Source: Bathymodiolus brooksi (taxonomy: Eukaryota > Mollusca > Bivalvia > Mytilida > Modiolidae). Taken from it: a stretch of 64,000 bases of DNA. Positions 9,825 to 19,375 of the stretch are shown here, piece after piece. The first letter of the stretch is position 1. Each line of letters begins with the position of its first letter. The notes below the pieces were generated by a model. It did no database searches. It saw only the letters and a list, made by a program, of their open reading frames with translations, and was not told where the DNA came from. The stretch is taken from NCBI GenBank assembly GCA_963680875.1, contig OY804579.1, forward strand, positions 29,125,804 to 29,189,803. Direction: 5' to 3'. The translations under genes and the position numbers were made by a program.

Positions 9825-12012
9825 AGCTCACCTGGCCTTTAGGCCATGTGACCTATCGTCATCACTTTTCGTCCGTCCATCAACATTTCACATTTTAATC
9901 TTCTCCTCAGAAACCACTAGGCCAATTGCAACCAAACTTTGGTGGAATGGTCCTTGGATGGCCCCCTTCCAAAATTGTGTCTGGTGATCCCGACTTCCAA
10001 CCAAGATGGCCACCAAGCTAAAAATAGAAAAAAGGGGGGATGAAATTTTAATTGTCCATTGCTGCTTTTAAGTGTAAGTCAAAATGAGCTCAAATTTTAA
10101 CTGCAGCTACATGGCAGGGAGTAGTTTAACATATATTCCGGGTTTTTCTGTCAAATTTTTCTTTCAGCCGATATATACCGATTATGCAAATTAGGCATAT
10201 TTTGATAAAAGATCACATTTAAATCTTCTCCTCTAAAACCGCTGAACCAAATTAAACCAAACCTGGCAGGGATGGTCCCTGGGTGGGTCTCTTTCAAATT
10301 TGTGTCCGACAGCCCCGCCATCCATTCAAGATAGCTACTGTTACTAAAAATAGAAATTTCTTCAATTGTCCATTGCTGCTTTAGTATAAGTCAAAATGAG
10401 CTCAAATTTTAACTGCATCTACATGGCAAGGAGTAGTTTAACATTTATTCCGGGTTTTTCTGTGAAATTTTTCTTTCAGCCGATATATACCGATTATGCA
10501 AATTAGGCATATTTTGATAAAAGATCACATTTAAACTTCTCTTCTGAAACCGCTGAACCAAATTAAACCAAACCTGGCAGGGATGGTCCCTAGGTGGGTC
10601 CCTTTCAAAATTGTGTCTGTCAGTGCCGTCCTGTATCCAAGATGGCCGCCATTACTAAAAATAGAAATTTCTTCAAATGGCCAAAACTGCTCTATTTTAA
10701 GCCAGAATGTGCCCAAATTTGAACTGTATAAGCATAATGATGAGCTTTTTAACATATATTACAGGATTTTTTATGAACTTTGAACTTTTGCCGATTATGC
10801 AAATTAGAAAAAAGGGGGGATGAAATTTTAAAAGAATCTTCTCCTCTGAAACTACTGAGCCAATCTCAACCAAACTTTGCTGAAATGATCCTTGGGTGGT
10901 CCCCTTCCAAAATTGTGTCCGGCATTTCATACCTCCGACCAAGATGGCTGCCACAGCCGAACTTAATTTAACATAGAACCCTATGGGAAATTCCCATAAA
11001 AATCTTCTTGTCTGAAACCATTTGCTCAATAAGAACTAAATGTTGATGAAATAGTCATTGGATGGTTCTCTTCCAAAAATATGTCAGGCGGTTCGGCCCT
11101 TCGACCAAGATGGCCCCCACAGCCGAACTTAGCTTAACATAGGACCCTATGGGAAATTCTCATAAAAATCTTCTCCTCAGAAACCACTGGGCCAATTGCA
11201 ACCAAACTTTGGTGGAATAGTCCTTGGATGGCCCCCTTCCAAATTTATGTCCAGTGATCCCGACTTGCAACCAAGATGGCCACCAAGCTAAAAATAGAAA
11301 AAAAAAGGGGATGAAATTAAAAAAAATCTTCTCCTCTGTAACTACTGAGCCAATCTCAACCAAACTTTGCTGAATTGATCCTTGGGTGGTTCCCTTCCAA
11401 ATTGATGTCTGGCATTTCATACCTCCGACCAAGATGGCCGCCACAGCCGAACTTAATTTAACATAGGACCCTATGGGAAATTCCCATAAAAATCTTCTTG
11501 TTTGAAACCATTTGCTCAATAAGAACTAAATGTTGATGAAATAGTCATTGGATGGTTCTCTTCCAAAAATATGTCAGGCGGTTCGGCCCTTCGACCAAGA
11601 TGGCCCCCACAGCCGAACTTAGTTTAACATAGGAACCTATGGGAAATTCACATAAAAATCTTCTTGTCTGGAACCAGTTGCTCAATTGGAACCAAACTTT
11701 GATAAAATAGTCATTGAATGGTCCTTTTCCAAAATTGTGTCTGGTGGTCCCGCCCTCTGACCAAGATGGCTGCACAGCTGTACTTAGTTTAACATAGGAC
11801 CCTATGGGAAATTCACATAAAAACCATCTTGTCTGGAACCGGTAGCTCAGTTAGAACCAAACTTTGATGGAATAGTCATTGGATGGTTCTCTTCCAAAAT
11901 TGTGTCCGGCAGTCGCGCTCTCCCACCAAGATGGCCGCCACAGTGCAGTTGCGTTGTTATTGAAAGCAGCTTTGATCCAGGTGACCGATTACAGGCTCCT
12001 GGGAGCCTCTGG
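9825..12012 (+). mobile_element. Rolling-circle-like (Helentron/DINE-type) non-autonomous element, copy B
   Basis: The left hairpin is at 9825-9854: AGCTCACCTGGCC pairs with GGCCATGTGACCT across loop TTTA. The right end has CCAGGTGA (11978-11985), a perfect hairpin at 11993-12008, then CTGG and T. The inner stem differs from copy A (GGCC/GGCC instead of GACCC/GGGTC) but still pairs. The interior has two units of about 313 bp (from 10051 and 10364), then a series of core units each with ATCTTCT.., an AACCAAACTTTG-like word and CCAAGATGGCC. There is no coding capacity. The 3' end overlaps the 210-bp duplication that flanks a LINE fragment. Confidence 0.7.
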
Positions 12013-12089
12013 TTTTTGAAACAGCCCATATATGGAAGTTATACATAATTTTTATTTTGCATTCAATTTTTGATAATTGTTTTCTTTGA
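11879..12089 (+). repeat. Left copy of a roughly 210-bp direct duplication flanking a LINE fragment
   Basis: It starts at TTGGATGG and ends at TTTCTTTGA. It contains the last 134 bp of element B plus 77 bp of the neighbouring unique sequence. The right copy is 13197-13402. The two differ by a few substitutions and short indels. Because it includes unique flank, it is not just a second insertion of the same element. Confidence 0.85.
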
Positions 12090-13196
12090 TTTAAACTTAT
12101 TTTATTGTTCATAATAACAACAAATGGATCAGACACAAGTTTTACAACTTAGAAATGTCTTCTCCGCTAGTTACATCAATTTACATATAATCAGAACAGC
12201 ATTAATTACATAAAAATAGCATATTTGTTCAGAATATGAAGACGAATAAAAAAAAAAAAAAAACATACAATAGAAAAAAAAATGCAAATTTCAAAGGTCG
12301 ATGAAGCATACATGTACTGTGAGCACACCTCAAAGACCTTTCTTAAACACGTGGTGTATGTGTGTTGCATACTTGGATCGTATTACGATTAAACATAGTT
12401 TATATGTTGGAATTTAATTAATTCATGGGGATCTTGCATAGGTAAGTACAATTTGAACTGAATAACACATGTATATTTCATCGACCTTTGACACGTCAAT
12501 CAATCAATACCCCAAGCGCGACCAAGAAAAGAATATACATACATGTAGTAGAAGTACACAATGTTGACAATTGTCAATAATGTTATACATGTTGACTTGT
12601 TAGTTCAAGAGAAACGCCGTCTATCTTTTATGTATTTTTGTACACATGAAAATATAAAGGTGTTTATTTCTACAGACAGATCATCATTTCCAAATAACAA
12701 AATATCGATATTTACCGGTAGACCCCCCATATCAAGCATATTTAATTCAATGATCATGTTATTTCTAAGTAAATTGAATTTATTACAATATAATAGAAAA
12801 TGCTCGGAACATTCGTTTTTATATCCACATGAACAAGAAGCACTAGGCACCAACTTCGATTTAAATAAATCGCTGTTCAGAGAACTACATTTATTTCTAA
12901 GCCTAGCATGCAATACACTAAGATATCGGTCTCCAAAAGAAAAGTAAGAAGGTACAGTTTTCGGTTGAAAATATTTTTGTTGCAATTTGGATTTAAAAGA
13001 CGGGAGTGTCGGCAGTTGACGAAGGTTCAGATCTAGAGTTTTCCATAATTTAATCGTACTTGGAAAATAAGACTGTTGATATGTAGATAATCGGTATGAT
13101 GGTTGTGAAATATTAAGTCTGTTCCTTAAATTATAATTATTAGTGTCAGCGACTGTAGGTGGTACCAATTCTGTTAAATAATCAGGCACTTGACCG
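12090..13196 (-). mobile_element. 5'-truncated non-LTR retrotransposon, 3' end only
   Basis: This 1,107-bp insert lies exactly between the two copies of the direct duplication. On the minus strand it begins inside a coding region without a start codon, runs to a stop near 12605, then carries about 500 bp of 3' untranslated sequence ending with an AATAAA-like word close to 12100. Truncation at the 5' end with an intact 3' end is usual for LINE insertions. A 15-base A run at 12249-12263 lies on the plus strand and is not its tail. Confidence 0.7.
12605..13189 (-). pseudogene. C-terminal part of a LINE reverse-transcriptase protein
   Basis: About 194 codons without an in-frame ATG; the first triplets read VPDYLTEL directly at the truncation point. 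I recognise the tail of a common invertebrate LINE polyprotein: PDYLTELVPP, YNLRN, a SYFPSTIKLW block (residues about 40-50), LPSFKSKL, and a terminal CSCG...ECSEHFLLYC motif (about residues 118-134) resembling the C-terminal zinc-binding tail. The reverse transcriptase and endonuclease domains are absent. The frame is intact, so the copy is truncated rather than riddled with stops. It is not a host gene. Confidence 0.75.
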
Positions 13197-13402
13197 TTGG
13201 ATGATCCTCTTCCAAAATTGTGTCCGGCAGTCGCGCTCTCCCACCAAGATGGCCACCACAGTGAGTTGTTATTGAAAGCAGCTTTGATCCAGGTGAGCGA
13301 TTACAGGCTCCTGGGAGCCTCTGGTTTTTGAAACAGCCCATATATGGAAGTTATACATAATTTTTATTTTGCATTCAATTTTGATACAATTGTTTTCTTT
13401 GA
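13197..13402 (+). repeat. Right copy of the roughly 210-bp direct duplication
   Basis: It matches 11879-12089 from TTGGATGA to TTTCTTTGA, including the terminal hairpin and CTGG of element B and 77 bp or so of outside sequence. Differences include GTGAGC for GTGACC and a short deletion after CCACAGTG. Sequence beyond 13402 differs from that beyond 12089, which marks the junctions. Confidence 0.85.
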
Positions 13403-13708
13403 ATTGATTATGAGAACTTGTGATAATATGTAGATACAAATGTAGATATCCTCTTATTTCTTATTGTTTCTGAGATGAACTAAACTGAAAAGGAACAAAA
13501 ACATCAATAAAGGAAATGAGTTATTTTTGTATGGCCACAAAAAAAATCCATTGTATTACGTTGAGTCTGTTCTTAGTCTGTAGACACAATAGGTTTCTAG
13601 CAATAACAGATTAGTTATTATATAACTATAATCGCTTTTGATGTAAAAGGGGAGAATTACAAAATTTGACCTTTTATTATTTTTTCATCCAATTTCGATG
13701 CAGTTTTT
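13403..13708. other. AT-rich unassigned sequence
   Basis: I see no gene or repeat in it. If the LINE insertion reading is right, this is the original continuation of the unique flank of element B. Confidence 0.5.
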
Positions 13709-14438
13709 GTCTCACCTGGCCATGTCAACTTTTGCCATCATTAAACCACTAACCAAATTTCACCAAATTCGTCTAGGATGGTCACCTTTCAAGATGGCTG
13801 CTGTTACTAAAAATTTCTTCAATTGTCCAATCAAAATGAGCACAAATTGTAACTGCTGCTACATGGCAATGGGTAGTTTATATATTCCATGTTATCTTTG
13901 AAATTTTAAGTTTAGCCAATTAATACAGATTATGCAAATTAGGCATATTTTGATAAAAGAACACATTTAAATCTTCTTCTCTGAAACTCCTTAACCATAT
14001 TAAACCAAAATTGGTTTGGGTGGTCCTTGAATGGTCACCTTTCAAAATTGTGTCCATTCAAGATGGCTGGTGTTACTAAAAAATATATTCTTCAATTATC
14101 CCTTGCTGCTTTATTACAAGTCAAAATGAACACAAATGTTAACAACAGTTACATGGCAATGAGTAGTTGAACATACATTTTCTCTTTTTTTAGTGATTTT
14201 TTTTTTTGTTTCATCCAATTTATACTGATTTTGCATATTTTGAGAGAGAAAACAATCCCTTTAAGATCTTCTGCTCAGAAACTTGAGCTGAAATGATATT
14301 TTATCCAAGATGGCTGGCATTTCTATTAGCAGAAATTTCAAATGGCAAAAAAATAAGGTATCGGCTGAAATTTTTCTATGAAATTTGGAAATCAAATTGA
14401 AAACCAGGTGAGTGATTACAGGCTCCTGAGAGCCTCTA
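13709..14438 (+). mobile_element. Rolling-circle-like element, degenerate copy C
   Basis: The left end is eroded (GTCTCACCTGGCCATGTCA). The right end is typical: CCAGGTGAGT at 14403-14412, a hairpin at 14419-14434 with 6 of 7 pairs, then CTAG and a T run. Interior words shared with copy B include CTGCTACATGGCAATG, GATTATGCAAATTAGGCAT and ATTACTAAAA-like words next to AAGATGGCTG. There is no coding capacity. Confidence 0.6.
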
Positions 14439-14830
14439 GTTTTTTTATGTGGATCAAAACTCCAGGTTGGATGTCTCTACAGTTTATAACTTGGGACCAT
14501 ATGGGAATATCAATAAAATCTTTTTCTTGAAAACAACAAACATCATTGAAACCTAACTATACATGAATGGTCATTGGATGGTGTCTTAAAAAGATGACAT
14601 TTTTTACAAGGATCACAAATCCAAGATGACTTACACTGCAGAACTTGGTGTTTTAATGATTTTGAGATATCCCTTAATTATATGTTAACAATGTCAGGTT
14701 TTCGTGATTAGGTCAGTTTCTCCATATTTCCATACAACCAAGGCTCACTGTATTTGATCCACACATTAATTATGGAGGGTGCATGTGTATATTTATGCAT
14801 ATGTCATCTAAACTTAATTCCAGTTCACTG
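14439..14830. other. Degenerate repeat-like sequence without a gene
   Basis: Up to about 14640 there are faint matches to the core of the AGCTCACCTG family (CCATATGGGAATAT..AAAATCTTTTTCTTGAAA, GGTCATTGGATGG). The remainder up to the satellite shows nothing. Confidence 0.4.
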
Positions 14831-16334
14831 CAATTTATATTGTAAAGGAATCACTGCTCTATATATAGTAAATAGATCTTAGCTCTATATATTGTAAAGA
14901 TATCACTGCTCTATATATTGTAAAAGAATCACTGCTCTATATATTGTAAAGATATCACTGCTCTATATATTGTAAAGGAATCACTGCTCTATGAATTATA
15001 AAGATATCACTACTCTATATATTGTAAAGATATCACTGCTCTATATATTGTAAAGATATCACTGCTCTATATATTGTAAAAGAATCACTGCTCTGTATAT
15101 TATAAAGATATCACTGCTCTATATATTGTAAAGATATCACTGCTCTATTGTAAAGATATCACTGCTCTATATATTGTAAATAGATCACTGCTCTTTATAT
15201 TGTAAAGATATCACTGCTCTATATATTGTAAAGGAATCACTGCTCTATATATTGTAAAGGAATCCCTGCTCTATATATTGTAAAAGAATCACTGCTCTAT
15301 TTATTGTAAAAGAATCACTGCTCTATATATTGTAAAAGAATCACTGCTCTATATATTGTAAAGATATCACTGCTCTATATATTGTAAATAGATCACTGCT
15401 CTTTATATTGTAAAGTTATCACTGCTCTCTATATTGTAAAGGAATCACTACTCTTTATATTGTAAAAGAATCACTGCTCTTTATATTGTAAAGGAATCAC
15501 TGCTCTTTATATTGTAAAGATATCACTGCTCTATATGTTGTAAAGATATCACTGCTCTATATGTTGTAAAGGAATCACTGCTGTATATATTGTAAAGGAA
15601 TCACTACTCTATATATTGTAAAAGAATCACTGCTCTATATATTGTAAAAGAATCACTGCTCTATATATTGTAAATAGATCACTGCTCTATATATTGTAAA
15701 TAGATCACTGCTCTTTATATTGTAAAGATATCACTGCTCTATATATTGTAAAGGAATCACTGCTCTATATATTGTAAAGGAATCCCTGCTCTATATATTG
15801 TAAAAGAATCACTGCTCTATTTATTGTAAAAGAATCACTGCTCTATTTATTATCTGCTCTATATATTGTAAAAGAATCACTGCTCTATTTATTGTAAAAG
15901 AATCACTGCTCTATATATTGTAAAAGAATCACTGCTCTATATATTGTAAAGGAATCACTACTCTATATATTGTAGAAGAATCACTGCTCTATATATTGTA
16001 AAGGAATCCCTGCTCTATATATTGTAAAAGAATCACTGCTCTATTTATTGTAAAAGAATCACTGCTCTATATATTGTAAAAGAATCACTGCTCTATATAT
16101 TGTAAAGGAATCACTACTCTATATATTGTAAAAGAATCACTGCTCTATATATTGTAAAGATATCACTGCTCTATATATTGTAAAGGAATCACTGCTCTAT
16201 ATATTGTAAAGATATCACTGCTCTATATATTGTAAAGGAATCACTGCTCTATATATTGTAAAAGAATCACTGCTCTATATATTGTAAAGGAATCACTGCT
16301 CTATATATTGTAAAAGAATCACTGCTATATATAT
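14831..16334. repeat. Satellite of about 26-bp monomers, left block
   Basis: Roughly 58 monomers built on TCACTGCTCTATATATTGTA plus a variable six-base joint (AAGGAA, AAAGAA, AAGATA or AATAGA). Blocks of monomers are themselves duplicated: the run containing AATAGATC, TTTATATTG and then GGAATCCC occurs near 15178-15320 and again near 15706-15845, about 530 bp apart, and its end recurs near 16003. The array is interrupted at 16335 by a DNA transposon and resumes at 18980. Confidence 0.95.
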
Positions 16335-16356
16335 GTTACAGGCAATTTCATAATTC

Positions 16357-16437
16357 AGGCATTTTATAAAATGACTAAAACTTCAAGGCATTTTGTAAAA
16401 TGCCTGGAAAAAATGGCAGGCATTTTACAAAATGCCT
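16357..16437. repeat. Left subterminal palindromes of the DNA transposon (three)
   Basis: Three copies of AGGCATTTTGTAAAATGCCT or close variants lie at 16357-16376, 16386-16405 and 16418-16437. The last two are perfect or near-perfect palindromes; the first has lost the end of its right arm. Such repeats commonly bind transposase near transposon ends. Confidence 0.88.
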
Positions 16438-16576
16438 GAATTGATTTATCAACATAATTTTAATGCAATAGATATACGATTGTATTGAAAACATGTTTAA
16501 TTGTACAAAACTAAGGTATTTAGACTTAATGATTCAATATTAATTAACTTATTTACAACACTGTTATTATAACAAC

Positions 16577-16729
16577 TTATTTATTGTTACAAGAAATGTT
16601 TGGGTGGCATCGACTGTTACACAACACTGCAGCCTTTTTACACACATATCTTTTAGTGTTACATCTAAGTTTCCCACTTGCACTGCACCCACATTTGATA
16701 AACCCTTGGCCAAGACATATGCAATTATT
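16577..16729 (-). pseudogene. Probable last exon of a decayed transposase: Cys-rich tail
   Basis: On the minus strand a 50-codon stretch ends in TAA at 16577-16579. It reads ...GFIKCGCSASGKLRC...VCKKAAVLCNSRCH...SC and ends NNK. The Cys pattern (KCxC, RC, VCKKA, LCNSRCH, SC) resembles, from memory, the Cys-rich tail of integrase-like (KRBA2-like) transposases common in molluscs; one expected Cys near VCKKA appears to be Tyr. A good 3' splice site, a T-rich run ending GTAG, lies immediately upstream at about 16730-16745, so this looks like a terminal exon. It pairs with the candidate first exon at 18488-18578. No DDE core is visible between them. A protein search is needed to fix the family. 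Confidence 0.45.
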
Positions 16730-16923
16730 CTACACAAAAATTAGGTTGATAAAATCAAAATTGTAAAAGGAGTTGCAGTGACGAGTTCATAATGTGATTT
16801 CCCCCTCTTGGGCCTCTTGTTGGCATCGCAGGACCAAAATAAAAATTCTAAATTGTTATTGCGCATCTACAAGTCATAAGTAACAATATGCAAAACGTAT
16901 TTTTGAAATCAGACTTAAAAACT

Positions 16924-18075
16924 GTAGGAGGAGTAGTTCTAGTGAAACAAATGTGTGACGGACAGACGAATGTAGGAGGAGTAGTTCTAGTGAAACAAAT
17001 GTGTGACAGACAGACGAATGTAGGAGGAGTAGTTCTAGTGAAACAAATGTGTGACGGACAGACGAATGTAGGAGGAGTAGTTCTAGTGAAACAAATGTGT
17101 GACAGACAGACGAATGTAGGAGGAGTAGTTCTAGTGAAACAAATGTGTGACAGACAGACGAATGTAGGAGGAGTAGTTCTAGTGAAACAAATGTGTGACA
17201 GACAGACGAATGTAGGAGGAGTAGTTCTAGTGAAACAAATGTGTGACAGACAGACGAATGTAGGAGGAGTAGTAAAAGTGAAACAAATGTGTGACAGACA
17301 GACGAATGTAGGAGGAGTAGTTCTAGTGAAACAAATGTGTGACGGACAGACGAATGTAGGAGGAGTAGTTCTAGTGAAACAAATGTGTGACGGACAGACG
17401 AATGTAGGAGGAGTAGTTCTAGTGAAACAAATGTGTGACAGACAGACGAATGTAGGAGGAGTAGTTCTAGTGAAACAAATGTGTGACAGACAGACGAATG
17501 TAGGAGGAGTAGTTCTAGTGAAACAAATGTGTGACGGACAGACGAATGTAGGAGGAGTAGTTCTAGTGAAACAAATGTGTGACAGACAGACGAATGTAGG
17601 AGGAGTAGTTCTAGTGAAACAAATGTGTGACAGACAGACGAATGTAGGAGGAGTAGTTCTAGTGAAACAAATGTGTGACGGACAGACGAATGTAGGAGGA
17701 GTAGTTCTAGTGAAACAAATGTGTGACGGACAGACGAATGTAGGAGGAGTAGTTCTAGTGAAACAAATGTGTGACGGACAGACGAATGTAGGAGGAGTAG
17801 TTCTAGTGAAACAAATGTGTGACAGACAGACGAATGTAGGAGGAGTAGTTCTAGTGAAACAAATGTGTGACAGACAGACGAATGTAGGAGGAGTAGTTTT
17901 AGTGAAACAAATGTGTGACGGACAGACGAATGTAGGAGGAGTAGTTCTAGTGAAACAAATGTGTGACAGACAGACGAATGTAGGAGGAGTAGTTCTAGTG
18001 AAACAAATGTGTGACGGACAGACGAATGTAGGAGGAGTAGTTCTAGTGAAACAAATGTGTGACGGACAGACGAAT
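16924..18075. repeat. 48-bp minisatellite, 24 copies
   Basis: Exactly 24 head-to-tail units of 48 bp run from GTAGGAGGAG to CAGACGAAT with almost no length change. The main variation is one site, GAC(G/A)GACAGACG. In order the units read G A G A A A A A G G A A G A A G G G A A G A G G; unit 8 also has TAAAAG for TTCTAG. As 48 is a multiple of three, one plus frame and two minus frames stay open for over 400 codons. The GACAGACAGACG words match the dispersed repeat at 18330-18435, a possible source. Confidence 0.97.
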
Positions 18076-18329
18076 GCCAATGAAATATACCCGAAATTTT
18101 GTGTCTCATGTACGATTACCCCATATCCTCTTCATTTTTATAAACGATAGTATTCCATATAGTATCTTAAATATAAGAAGAATGTGTCTGGAGACACGGA
18201 TCAGCTAAGTGGGCCTAACTCCCAAGCGTATATGGGATCTGGCTGAAAATGGAACTTGACCTGTATATTATGGTTATAAACAGTGTCTTAAAATTTGAAA
18301 ACATTTGGTCAATGCAAATTTAGTTATCC

Positions 18330-18435
18330 TGAGGAAACCAAAAGCGGGACAGACAGACGGATGGAAAGACAAACAGACGGGAAGACAGACGGACGGACAT
18401 GTGTTACACTTAATGCGGCGGGGCATAAAAATATG
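18330..18435. repeat. GACA/GACG-rich dispersed repeat inside the transposon
   Basis: A low-complexity run of GACA, GACG and GGAC words (about 18345-18400) is followed by ACACTTAATGCGGCGGGGCA and TAAAAAT. The latter end resembles a widespread bivalve dispersed repeat, from memory. Its left limit is unclear and may lie near 18180. Confidence 0.5.
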
Positions 18436-18487
18436 TTGATCTAAAGTGTGGTCATGATCATTATAATTATTAAAGGAAAACACTTAC

Positions 18488-18578
18488 CTCTGCATGTAGG
18501 AGTAGTCTTGGCAGTTTTTTTTCTTTCCAACAATGTGTTAGTAAACTTCTGCTCAGACGTTTGTGGTGCTTCTGCCAT
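18488..18578 (-). pseudogene. Candidate first coding exon of the transposon's own gene
   Basis: On the minus strand an ATG at 18576-18578 has a good start context (A at -3, G at +4) and opens MAEAPQTSEQKFTNTLLERK and about ten more codons. The frame reaches a strong 5' splice site, GAG/GTAAGTG, at 18487-18488. The exon is 91 nt, so it ends in phase 1. It sits about 400 bp inside the right inverted repeat and points into the element, as expected for a transposase gene whose later exons are mostly gone. The tail candidate is at 16577-16729. I do not recognise this N-terminus by itself. It might instead be a captured host exon. Confidence 0.4.
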
Positions 18579-18850
18579 GTTCAGTGACAAAGTATGAAGT
18601 GACCACTTTATTACGTACTTCTGGTGAGTACATTTCAACCTTGTATAATTATACCCATGCACTGACAATTAATTCGCAAAGAATTTATTTCCTAAGGCAA
18701 TAATGCTAGAAAAGTATTAAATGATTTAACATGTTTAAGTTAAACTTTAAGGTTCTCTTTTTAAGTAAATGCTGTTTTATATTTAAATTCATTTTTATTA
18801 AAATGACTGAAATGGGTTAGGTAATTTGTAGAAAAAGGGTTAAAATATTC

Positions 18851-18957
18851 AGGCATTTTGTAAAATGCCTAGAAATTTTTAGGCATTTTATAAAATGCCT
18901 GACTGAAATAGGCATTTTGTAAATTGACTCAGATTTCAGGCATTTTACAAAATGCCT
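18851..18957. repeat. Right subterminal palindromes of the DNA transposon (four)
   Basis: Copies of the 20-bp AGGCATTTT..AAAATGCCT palindrome lie at 18851-18870, 18881-18900, 18910-18929 (right arm eroded) and 18938-18957. The central two bases vary (TG, TA, AC) while the arms hold, as on the left side. Confidence 0.88.
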
Positions 18958-18979
18958 AATTTAAGAAATTGCCTGTAAC

Positions 18980-19176
18980 ATATATATTGTAAAGGAATCA
19001 CTGCTCTATATATTGTAAAGATATCACTGCTCTATATATTGTAAAGGAATCACTGCTTTATATATTGTAAAAGAATCACTGCTCTATATATTGTAAAGGA
19101 ATCGCTGCTCTATATATTGTAAAGGAATCACTACTTTATATATTGTAAAAGAATCACTGCTTTATATATTATACTA
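18980..19176. repeat. 26-bp satellite, right block
   Basis: The same monomer as 14831-16334 resumes immediately after the transposon and runs for about seven units, ending near ATATATTATACTATAAAAG. It shows that the array was continuous before the insertion. Confidence 0.93.
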
Positions 19177-19375
19177 TAAAAGATAAATTTAATAAACCAG
19201 ACTGAAATAAAAGAAGAAGAAAAAAAATTGACCTTTAGTTATTGTTTCACTCAACAAATGTTATGTCTATTTTCAGGAAGAACATGATGAATTATGATGA
19301 AATTATCAGGATAACAGAAATAATGTCAGCCAGTGGAATAAATACACTATTTATACAAAGACAGCATTGATTTTT

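Larger units (their letters stand above)
16335..18979 (-). mobile_element. DNA transposon with terminal inverted repeats inside the 26-bp satellite
   Basis: This 2,645-bp element begins and ends with perfect 15-bp inverted repeats, GTTACAGGCAATTTC (16335-16349 and 18965-18979). Its subterminal regions carry seven 20-bp palindromes. ATATATAT flanks both ends (16327-16334 and 18980-18987), consistent with an 8-bp target duplication as in hAT or P-type elements, although the AT-repeat site makes the length ambiguous. Two probable exons of a minus-strand gene lie inside, one near each end; the middle is a 48-bp minisatellite plus another dispersed repeat, so the copy is not autonomous. The superfamily is not settled. 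Confidence 0.8.

Noticed and set aside
7554..11775. Recurring frames of 60-119 codons on both strands in elements A and B
   Set aside because: They repeat with the period of the internal tandem units, overlap on opposite strands and match no known domain.
16848..18150. Three frames of 410-420 codons with a 16-residue repeat (plus strand, and two on the minus strand)
   Set aside because: They are forced by a 48-bp repeat unit, a multiple of three. Three different overlapping proteins from one array is not credible without translation evidence.
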